NCBI RefSeq assembly: GCF_021917145.1
Contig: NC_061074.1
Span: forward strand, 12,567,772-12,631,771
Origin: Hypomesus transpacificus
Taxonomy: Eukaryota; Chordata; Actinopteri; Osmeriformes; Osmeridae
Direction: 5' to 3'
DNA length: 64,000 bases
The notes below the pieces were generated by a model. The model ran no database searches. It saw nothing but the letters and a program-made list of their open reading frames with translations, and was not told the origin of the DNA. This document shows, one piece after another, positions 39,477-64,000 of this stretch. The stretch's first letter is position 1. The number at the start of each line of letters is the position of its first letter. Position numbers and translations under genes: made by a program.

Positions 39477-42400
39477 TACGATCTTTTCAATCACAGCTGT
39501 TACTCCACATCACCAGGTTTGAAGTGCTCTTGTGCCTGTATTAGGATGTGCTGCTGTTCCTTTTGTGTGTGTTGTTGCGTACAGTACATTTGACAGAATG
39601 AAGGAAGAGATAACAACTGCTAGCTGGTGTCTTCTTTCTGTGTAGACTAATGACTCTGAGAGTGGGTTGGAGAAACTGCAGTCCAGATGGTAAGTAATGT
39701 GGTCTGCACTATCTGCCCCCCCCCCCCAGTCCCTCTAATTAAACTGAAGAGATTACATTAGAACTGGTGCTGCCTTAATCTGCTTCCTGACTGAACACAG
39801 CCCTGGATTGAGGGAGATTACAGATAGGATAATTATATTTGCACTTTTCAATCAAAATACAGAAAATGTTTGTTGCTGTAAAACCTGTTATTTTGCTGTT
39901 GTAAAAACAGCTCTAAACGAGTGTGTTGGGCTGATTGGATTCTGATGGAGATCCACAGATGAAACAGTCTATTCTAAATCTTCTGGTTTCATTAAAATAT
40001 TACTTTGAGAAGTTGTTCTAACACTGTATTGTAGGTAGAGATAGGTGTCTGCTTAATAATATAATTTATAGAAATTCAAAACGTTCAAACGCAAACCATG
40101 CATGGTGCATACAAATCCATCAGGATATTTAAAGTTTGATCAGATCTCGGTATATAGGCAACTGGATAAAAAACACAATGACAATACTATAACAGTCCAG
40201 GTTAGTTTATCCTCATCCACAACTTAAACACATACACTTCAGCATGATGTACAAAGTGAATAGAAACAGAAGGCCTACCTGCTACCGGGGAGATTGTCCG
40301 TGCTTTTTCCGAGAGTTGCTGTCATTCTGATGTCACATGGAGCAGCCAGTGTACATGCCGCAGGGGGGAGGGCAGACGAGCCAGTAAACTCATCCTTCTC
40401 CACATCTGTAGCGGCACGCCAGCTGTGCATATGGCGGCGTGCCACCATGGGTCACCATGGTGTCTGGCGAGACGCCAGCCGGTTGCTGCCAGCGCGCGGT
40501 GACAAGTGAAAATTCAAACTACTTAAGCTTGTAATTGTGTGTGGCGTGAGCCAATAAAGCATGCGCAGCTCGCAGCAGGACGTAAACATCTTAAATTAAA
40601 ATTAATAGTGAAACGTTCTGTTTAATTGTCCTGTAGAATAAAAAATATATAAACAAGTTGGCTACAGTGATTTTACCTCTTGGACATGCTATTTTATTTC
40701 TCGGTAAATGAGGCAAAATGGCAATCCCTCCAAGAGTTAATCATTTTATTTCATTTTTTTCATCATGCCACAGAACACTGACGCGTACAAAGACTCGTGC
40801 CTGAATCCACACTGAGAGAAATACTTGCACACGGTGTTACAAAGCTGTAATTAAGAGGATTTTTACTGCACAGACATGGCAAGAAGAACAACCCTGATTG
40901 GACACCAGGTCAAGCACTGAGCTGGCGCTGAGGTAGACAAACAGAGACATACAGTATCTATATGAACGGTAATCACCTGTAGTTCACGACAAATAAAACG
41001 ACATTTGTTTTGTAACACTATAAGAAAGACAAACGAAAAACCTTTCGAGAACAGAAGAAAAAGTGCTCTGTTCCTTTTGGTCCACCGTGGAAATCGATCT
41101 TTAGTGCATGAACACAGTAGAGACAGTAGTACAGTGCTTACTGATTTTCAACGCTGTTATGGCACTGAGTGTTGGCCAAGATAACGCTCTAGGATGCAGA
41201 AAATCTCGTCAAATATAAAACGAGTTCCTCCAAGAATTAAGAATATTATTACAGAGACTACGGTCATGGTGTTTTTTTCTAAATAATGAAATAATCCACA
41301 AAAAAAATTATTTTGAAAAATACTGTATTTTTTTCATATATCTGCAGCATAACATCAGAGTCCCTATGAGCATTTAGCTTTTTAAGACAATGTTAAACTA
41401 CATGATTTATAGCATGGCAGTAATATTCAGTCGTTCACTAACAACCAGAAACATCAATCAGCACAACAAACTGTATTCATGTATTCAAGCACATGTATGC
41501 ACACTTTATAAAAGAGGCACAAGGGAGGGATCTTACTCAAATCAGAGACTTATAAAACACAAAGATTTTTTTTGAAATCATAACAAATGTAAACAAATTG
41601 CAAATCACAGTAATACAAAAATACACAATTTTAAAAACGGAGAGGCCCTTGTTAGACTCTCATTTAGGAATTAGATACAATTACATTTTGTACATTACAC
41701 CAACAAACACAACAAATGACAATAACCTGCTTATAGTGATTCAATTTGAGAATCATTTTTTCACGTTTAGTAAAAAAGGAAACACCTATGACATTTTATT
41801 TGATTTCCTCCCCTAGAAAATTCGTATTCTGTGATTTCAAACACATCTACAACTTTCAAGATAAAAAAACGATTCACTTTGAGAGTCTTGTCTTTCGAAC
41901 ACCAAATCCAGACAGCCATATGAATCAATTTTATAAATGAACTGTGCTAACATCTCTAAATGCTTGATCCACCTACTAAAAGGACTTAGAGCTACGGATG
42001 ACGTGAATAGAAACAAAATTAAAAGAAGTAGGCCAAAACTAAGACGCGCTGCTATTGCCTCTGTGCAAAAGTGACGGTTGACGAGGTAGCAGTTATTCTA
42101 CAACCACCCTTGAGCAGTTGGGTGACAAACTCAACACCTATTTGGTAACAAAACGTACTTTAACACAAAAAAACAATGTAACCGCTTGATGCAAAACAAA
42201 TCAGCATGAAGAGACTACCTGATAGGTAATAGCCTATAAAACTCAATATAAACAAATTACAACTTATAGTGCTTTTGTTTAGTCTTAAATGCTGTTTTTA
42301 ATACTGCAAACCGAATGATTTATCAGCAAGTTGTTGTGATCCAGGAAGCTTTGACGCTCATCCTCTGTCCCTTAAGCAAATTAAACATCCCATCTTTCCG

Positions 42401-43008
42401 AGCAGAAAAAACATAAATTGATTACAGAACGTGAAGGGTTACGCTTCCTAAAGTTAAGCACGGCTCCTTAAAACGACCAAAGGAGTTCAAAAAAGGAACA
42501 GCAAAATTCCCAAATCACTGAAGAAAAGACAACCCAAGTCATATCAAGCTCATGAGGTCAAAACATTGCGGCCATTCAAGTAAAAAAAACATGCAAAAAA
42601 TAACAATCCAAAAACCAAGTTGAAATGTCACAGGAAAATAAGACAGGAAATGTTTCAATACACGTTTCAACCAGTCAATTCTTGGAGGAACTGCATTCAA
42701 CTTTAACCCCTTGCAGCAACTTACTTTGCTTTCAAGTTCAACATTCTCCCTCCCCTGCTACACCTGCTCTGGTTTGACCATCACAATGACCTAAACCACT
42801 TAAGCAATTAAACTGAATGTTGCTTTAAGGAAGGACTAGAGTGTGTGAGTGCGTGTATGTGTGGTGTGTGCAAGTGCGTACCTGTGCATATGTGTGTGTG
42901 CATCCTTACACATGCAACTGTGGGTGTGTGTGTGCGACAAAGAGTGTACACATTTCCGTGTGCGTGTGTGTGTGTGTGTGTGTGTATATAAAGTTGTCCA
43001 AGTCCCGC
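39477..43008. other. Kir-like gene upstream region and zbtb16 3' UTR
   Basis: Near 40,283-40,560 on the minus strand there is a CpG-containing, GC-richer block ending in a GTAGGC donor, plausibly the first non-coding exon and promoter of the Kir-like gene. From about 40,740 to 43,008 the sequence is AT-rich and probably the long 3' UTR of zbtb16 (several minus-strand AATAAA). Poly-C is at 39,716-39,728. A TG microsatellite (CA on the coding strand) occupies 42,841-42,987, starting 21 bases past the zbtb16 stop. Confidence 0.5.
42841..42987. repeat. TG-rich microsatellite in the zbtb16 3' UTR
   Basis: Interrupted TG/TGCG repeats, ending with pure (GT)n around 42,960-42,985, directly after the zbtb16 stop codon on the minus strand. 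Confidence 0.9.
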
Positions 43009-57829
<14,821 letters not shown>

Positions 57830-60800
57830 GGTAGACGTATCCTCTATGCCTCCAACCACCTTGGAGCCCACGCATGAGGTGTGACTCTCCCACCTGCCTT
57901 CAATGTGTGTGTGAGTCTGGAGAGGTGGAGGAGGAGGAGCAGAGGGGAGATATTAACTTACACCGACGATACTTATGCAATTGCCATTAAGTCAACATAT
58001 ATATTTTTTATTATATCTTGACAGTATATTCCTAAAGTTTGAAAATGATTATGAAATGTCATTATCATAATACAATTTGTTACAAGCAATATAAATGTTA
58101 TATATATATATGATTTATATTGTTGAAATTAATCCAAAAGGACGTTTTAAAACGTCAAACGAAAGAACAGGATGCACATAACATCACAATAAGACTTATG
58201 ATGCACGTGCCACTGTCTATTTCTCGGTCTGCTTGTGATTTGCACTGTCAAGGCTAGGCAATGAAGTCTTCAACTTGTCATCAGATAAAAGCCATCATGA
58301 CATCAGTTGCACAGGGGGAAAATAATGTGTGCAGGCAGGCAACAGGTTACCGCCTGATTTCGGAGCATGCAGCTGGCTACAGTCTACGCGCTCTGATGCG
58401 TCTATAGTCTTCTGGTGGGATGCGTTAAAACCTAAGCGGGCACAGCTCTACCACTACTGGTTCCGAATTTACTTCAGTTTTCAATGTAAAATAAATACTT
58501 TAGATAAAATGTATAATACGTGACGAATAGTGAAAAGATTAATGAGAAATTGCATTATTTTCTGTCGTTTGTGGCCCATGTCTGAGGGTGGTGACCGCTC
58601 CTGACCGACAATGTCCAATGGTCACTATTCCAAATGAAGTAGATGAATGTACAACTTCAGTTTTGCACAATACGTTTGTAAAACATATCCCACACTGCAA
58701 ACTCACAGTTCAGTGGCCTGAGACTAATGGTCTATACCTTGAATGGTATGGGCAACCTTGAATGGCTTAGACTGATCCCTCAACACTGAGCGCATCAGCT
58801 GCAGAACACGCTCCCATCATAAATCCCAAATTCTCACAGTCAATTTGAAACTGTTGGATTATATGACAACAACCAACGGGTAGAGGGAATATTTTTGGCT
58901 CGCGTTTTGAATTTTTGAGTTTTTAGCTCCTCGATTAAACTACTGGGTGCGCAAAAACTTCAACGTGTGCGATGTATTAAATTACAGTGCTTATCTGGCA
59001 TGTTATGCGTAACAATAGCGATATCAAAGCATTTTACGCAATAAATCATAAATCAATGGCCAACATCGTATTTTAAACACAACATTGTAGACTGTATAGC
59101 GGGATTCATACATTCGCGTCTTGTATCATTCAATTGTAAAAGAGCATTGCGATTCATTTGTAAAAACTTTAAGATACTACTCCTTACCTTAATTGCCCCG
59201 TGTCTTCCGTCTATTTCTTTATCATTCAGGCAACATCATGGTAAGGCAGTTCACAGTACCCGCTCCGGACGCCCTCCTGCTCCAAATAAGCAAATCATCA
59301 CCCGCGCGGCGTCAGAGCTTTGAATGATTGTCCTGTGTTCCAGGGCGCTCTCTGAGCTGCAAACAGAGACATCTACAGGGCAGCTGTCGGCACGACCTGG
59401 GTTTAGGAGGGAGGGGTTTTATTAAGTGCTGTTCTGTTTGGATGCTTTGTCACATCTATGAACGACATCAGCAGAAGAGCAGAACTTAAGTTACTTCACT
59501 TGTAGGAGAATGTTAAAATCATTACCAGACATATTTGATGTGATAGCCAAGCCTATGACATTCCTATACGGTTTTGCCGATGTGCCAAGATAGGGAGACT
59601 CTTGAAACGAGTCTTTGTTTAATAATCTCATTTAAGCCAAGCATGCGTGCAGCCACGTTCTCCAAACAGTACCAAATATAACGCGCTCAAACTTCATATT
59701 CAACAAATGTATGCCCTCGCAAAAACTATTTTCATGAAAATCCACGTTGTAATCTTATCTTGTTTCCTTATTCACAAGAAATACAATCATTACATACGAG
59801 CCTTGTTTATTTATGAATCTTACTAATTGTCTCACAGCAGCTGGACCATTGATATTGAGATTTTACGAGTGAAGAACACTGACCAGCAGGATATGTATTG
59901 AATTTTATGCCATCTAGTGCAGACAAATATGTACTGCATCTAATTGATTCACAATAGACTTCGACCTTCAAGCACACGTGAGTTTTCAAAACCTTGTTTT
60001 ATTTTGTAAATGGGTTAGTACTCAGACTGTACACCACTGAGAGATTTTCTGAGTTGAACCCAGAAAAAAGAGTATCTTTGCCAGGGGGCGGGTTGCTAAC
60101 GCAGCACCTCCGAATGATTCAACAGGTGATGTTTAGTTATCCAGTTACATTAAAGTGCCAAGGGCTTGACCGTATTTTACATCACCTTTGGCATTTACAA
60201 CATATTCAGGATTCAATAAAAATAAAAGTCAGATAACCATCCCACCTTCTGTCCATGGAATCATCCTCAGTACAGGCAAACACTGTCAGTGACTGCTTTT
60301 GTACAAAATCAATGTCAACTCTAAAACAGATTTTCAGAACACTTGAACCACAACAGGGGAAGAAAAACGAAACATGGTCAACATAGGTATCTGGGCTGAA
60401 GTTACATGTTATTAAGGTTTAATTGAATTCATGCCAAGACTCAAAACACATCTCCCCTGCACTACTGGTCATTATAAATAGTGCTATGATGGGAGACTTT
60501 GACAACATTACACACTAGATCTTTCTTTTAATCCATTTCTTGTATCATCATTTTTAATACACTACAGCATATAAAAAGGCTTTTTTTTCACAACAAAGCT
60601 ATGCAGATATTATTGAAACTGATGACAAGACAATCAATTGACACAGTCACAGTGCACAAGCTTGCAGTCAGGAGTGGAGTAGAAGATAGCTCCAGATTTA
60701 CAGAGTACCAAAAAAATGCCTTTTTTTAAAGATTTGTGTTAAAAACACGATTGAATGGATGATAGAGATAAGCACGGCACCTGCCTTCTCCAGATGAGAA

Positions 60801-61766
60801 CATCCTCATCATAGTTGATACTAAAAGGATGGAGTGCTATACATCAAGTTTATGATGACATTCACTTTGATCTGGGTTCTTCAATCCTTGTCCATGAGAA
60901 CCACGGGCTCTGCTGAGGTTCCACATTTCTCTGCCAACACTCGGAACCCTTTGTTCTACAGGTAAGATAGCTGCTCCACGTGTCTCTCTCCTCAGGGGAC
61001 ATAAGGACTTCACGGGGACCGGAGTGACTGACCAGTATGTGGACCTGCAAGTTCTGCATCACAAAGCTTAGCAGGCCAAGAAATGCCCATCTGATCCTAT
61101 GTTGTCTAACAGGGAGGTTTGTGTTTGAAAGCCAACCCCACTGTACATCATACAAAGTACAGAGTGTTCATGGCCACACCCTTCTTGAGAGTAATCAAAT
61201 CCATACACATGTTTTGATAGCTAGCTACATGACAACAATCTGGATGTTTAAAACCACCCACCCCCTTAACAGACGAGAAAAATATTGAACATTACAACCA
61301 TTTGAAAATCTGACATGCAAACACACTATTCTATTAGACTAGCCCTCAAATTATTGAAGATAAAAAAATACAAATAATTTTACATTTGAACGATGTAACA
61401 TGAAAATAATAAAATAACATCTATATAGAGTCAATCTCTTAATATATATCATGTATAATCCAATGTTTAAGTGCAACCAGACTTCAAACAATTACCACTA
61501 ACTCAGTGTAGTAAAAAAAAAGAAAACAAAAGACTTGTTTGTCTCTTAAAAATGCTTCATGTGATTTGAAATTAAACGTAAAACAGTGTTCTTTAGTATT
61601 TCATGGGAGAAGCAAACTGTAATGGAATGATAAACTAAACAGAAACGCAGCACAGTCAGAGAGTACTGCGATGATTCTCATGCTCGTCTATGTGTGCTGG
61701 AGATGCAGTTAAGGGCACTGGAAATGCTGCTGCAGCCACGAGGAACGCCAGAGCCTCGCCCACCCA
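57830..61766. other. zbtb16 leader/promoter region and ncam1 3' flank
   Basis: The zbtb16 coding exon continues as 5' UTR to an acceptor at 57,894. A minus-strand GTAAGG donor ends a probable non-coding first exon at 59,188, with CG-richer sequence at 59,190-59,400 as the likely promoter. From about 59,990 to 61,766 the AT-rich sequence is probably ncam1 3' UTR and intergenic spacer. No additional coding exon was recognised. Confidence 0.5.
59188..59400 (-). promoter_or_regulatory. Probable zbtb16 first non-coding exon and promoter
   Basis: The minus strand carries CAATTAAG|GTAAGG at 59,188, a strong splice donor in phase-free leader sequence. The GC-rich block just upstream contains several CpGs, unlike its surroundings. 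The position suits the start of zbtb16 transcription, but no TATA or start-site evidence is available. Confidence 0.4.
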
Positions 61767-64000
61767 TCATGCTTTGCTCTCGCTGGCGTTTAGACGTGCG
61801 ATGTCGTTGAGTTCTCCTGTCACCTCTGACAGGGCTGTCTTCGTGTCCGCCTCCTCTTTAGTCTTTTCCTCGCATATCATCTTCCTGGAATGGAGAAAAG
61901 TTGTGTAGTCAACCCCTCACCTCCATCACCCAGTAACAGACCAGCAGAAACAAACATGTATCTCCAGTACACTACGGCAATGAGTCAGCAGTTAGTTCCT
62001 GAGAATCCTGAGTTTGTTGCCATGTTGACTATGTCTTGTTAGGAGGAGACTGAGCCTGTCTGAGGCAGAGTGGGAGAGATAACCCCACATGTGACGGGAG
62101 CCTTAAGGCCTGATCCGGCCTCCTCCCTCAGGCCCACAGCCCTGCTGATGGCCCCAGCTGGGCTTCCTCTTCTTCCTCCTCTCTCTAGTTAAGCTGCAGA
62201 ATCAGTGAGAGTGGCCAGCAGACATGACCACCACTACCACAACAGACAGAATCGGTCACACTACAATACTGCACAACTACCAATAGACTGTACACACACA
62301 CACACACACACTCACACGCACGCATACACTCAGAATAACTACAGGGACTTGCACTAGCGTTCTATAACACCATTGCACGACACGCTTCACTACAAATGAC
62401 CCACAATCATACAAATTCCTTTTCTGTGAGCAATGGCAAGATGCGGAGTGAATGGGCATACGGTCAGACGCGCGCGCACACACACAGACACACACACACA
62501 GACACACACACACAGACAAACACACACACACAGAAGGAGATAAACCTCTAGAGGGCGCCATACTCGTTGTGGACCGCAGCCTTGGCCAGAGTGTCAGGGT
62601 CCTCCAGAGGCAGGAGGTCAGCTCCGTCTCCGTTGGCCAGGGAGGGGGCAGGGACACGAGCGCTCCCCAGCCTAGAGAGCTCTGCTAGGGCCAGGGAGGG
62701 GCTCAGCACACCACTCAGCTCTAAGTCATTGTCTGGGGCCCTGGGCTCTGTGGTCGCGGGCGGACAGGCGGTCAGACTGGAAGCTAGCATGTCGTAGGAG
62801 GAGGAGATGGGTGTGGGGTTGGGCACCGCTTGGGCATGGATGGGGACTTTAGGGACAAGTGTGGGTGTAGCTACAGGGGTGGGGGTGAGGATGTCTGAAG
62901 TATCAGCGGCAGGTGTCATACTATCAAGGAACCCGGGGGAAATGATGTAAGCGTCCAGGAAGGTTGGGGTGTTACTGGTGGTGGCAGTGAGGGTAGTGAG
63001 AGCTGGGGTCAGGATATCTCCGATAGTAGGTGGTCCAGCGCTGGTGTCCTGGACACCAGGGGCTGGTGGATCAGTGTTAGGAGGGGTAGAGGTGAGCAAG
63101 CTGGTGGACAGGGCTGTAGGCGGAGCTGGGGTAGGTTTGGTGGAGTTGGGGGTAACAAGTGCTTCAGGGGCAGGAGATGTATTCACAGGGGCCAGGGGAG
63201 AGGGTTTGTTGGTGTTCAGGGTGGGAGAGGAGGAGGGGGCGTCAGTGGTGAGGGCAGACGGAGGAGGGCTGGCCTTGGGAGTGGGAGGCATGGCCAGTAG
63301 TTTGGGAGAGTTGCGGCGCTTGGGGGGGATTGGTATGGGGGACCTTGGAGGTTTGGGGCTGTCAGAGGCAGTCACAGCAGGGGCAGCTCTGACCTCAGGC
63401 TGGGGGGCTCCGTCTCCTAGCAACGGGGATGCTTTAGCTGGGACGTCAGAGGAGATCTCCCGAGTGGGGGCCGGGGGCGTGGCCGTGGCAGAGGCAGGGG
63501 CAGAACGAATGGGGCCTGGGGAAGGGGATGTGGGTGGGGCTGGGGCAGAGGAAAAGCTGTGGGTTGGGGCTGGTGTAGAGGCTGTGGGTGGGGCTGGTGT
63601 AGAGGCTGTGGGTTGGGGTGGGACTGGGGCAGAGGAACGGCTGTGGGCTGGGGCAGGTTTAGGGGCTGAGGGTTTGGGTGGGTCAGCATGGGTGAAGGCC
63701 GGGGCAGAGGCCGGGGCAGGAGAGGGGTCGCTAGCCGGGGCTGAGAAGCTGCAGGTGAGGGTGGTGGTCTCGCTAGAGGGGCTGTCCAGGGCGGGGTCAA
63801 AGGTGTCGGCGGTGGGCGTGTCAGAGTTGGTGGCTACAGAGGAGAGCGTGTCCAGGGCCAGGGCCGCGGCGTGAGCGGCCAGCCTGAGAGAGCAAGGGGA
63901 GAGAGCAGAGACACACACACTAGACACCCGGGTGACTGACACACAGCAGGGCTGACTGACAGAGCAGGGCTGCCCAGGGCAGGCACGCCCAGTTAGGCTG
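61767..64000 (-). CDS. ncam1: Neural cell adhesion molecule 1, cytoplasmic exons (gene continues past the right edge)
   Basis: Two minus-strand exons of a cell-surface Ig/FnIII adhesion protein are visible. The larger, 62,564-63,883 (1,320 bases, 440 codons, same phase at both ends), is the cassette exon that distinguishes the 180-kDa isoform. It is Pro/Ala/Thr-rich, and its start (SVATNSDT, then SPSSETTTLT) resembles the mammalian exon (TVTTNSDT, SETTTLTS). The last exon, 61,767-61,884, ends in NASESKA, comparable with the mammalian terminus NESKA. The join regenerates Glu (GA|G). Ig, FnIII and membrane-spanning exons must lie beyond position 64,000. If the large exon's donor is not used, translation ends four codons later at 62,551. 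Ortholog a versus b is not resolved. Confidence 0.85.
61885..62563 (-). other. ncam1 last intron
   Basis: About 680 bases, with CA repeats on + (TG on the transcribed strand) at 62,291-62,310 and about 62,470-62,535, the latter starting about 28 bases past the donor of the 180-isoform exon. Confidence 0.8.

Noticed and set aside
62969..63874. A 301-codon + strand frame antisense to the ncam1 exon
   Set aside because: Gly/Val/Ala-rich mirror of the Pro/Ala/Thr-rich ncam1 exon, whose minus-strand reading matches the NCAM-180 signature and has correct splice sites.

Overview
The window is a teleost fish nuclear genomic segment. The genes are intron-split with GT-AG junctions, intergenic DNA is AT-rich, CA/TG and GA microsatellites are abundant, and there is a Tc1-type transposon relic and a hAT-type MITE. 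Every protein-coding call matches a vertebrate family. No database search was possible; gene identities rest on recognising family sequences by eye, and exon edges on splice sites plus reading-phase bookkeeping.

Layout: 1-11,270 is non-coding (upstream part or first intron of lrfn1), with one candidate exon at 25-131, a roughly 820 bp C-rich minisatellite, a GA/poly-G tract and a decayed Tc1-like transposon. Then come lrfn1 (+, 11,291-15,215, synaptic LRR/Ig/FnIII adhesion protein); nkapd1 (-, 17,651-19,412, basic nuclear protein); dixdc1 (+, 21,517-28,548, short isoform with coiled coil and DIX domain, Wnt signalling); pih1d2 (-, 29,191-31,228, PIH-domain protein); tmprss5 (-, 32,090-36,091, membrane serine protease with SRCR domain); a divergent inward-rectifier potassium channel-like gene (-, 37,425-39,476); zbtb16/PLZF (-, 43,009-57,829, BTB plus nine zinc fingers); and the 3' end of ncam1 (-, 61,767 to beyond the right edge), including the large exon specific to the 180-kDa isoform.

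In human, dixdc1, pih1d2, nkapd1, tmprss5, zbtb16 and ncam1 relatives lie in chromosome 11q23, while LRFN1 lies on chromosome 19, so the window joins a rearranged 11q23 block to an LRFN1 locus. These genes are linked by conserved synteny rather than by a shared pathway, although LRFN1, NCAM1 and DIXDC1 all act in neuronal development.

The most unusual object is the channel-like gene at 37.4-39.5 kb. It is an intact three-exon Kir3-type reading frame in which the normally invariant potassium selectivity filter is replaced without any length change (I-D-G-H-A at the T-I-G-Y-G position). The flanking disulphide cysteines, the pore-helix acidic residue and arginine, and the M2 asparagine remain. 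It also has a long Ser/Arg-rich N-terminus and has lost about 20 residues of the cytoplasmic core. It looks like a maintained, probably non-conducting, channel subunit.
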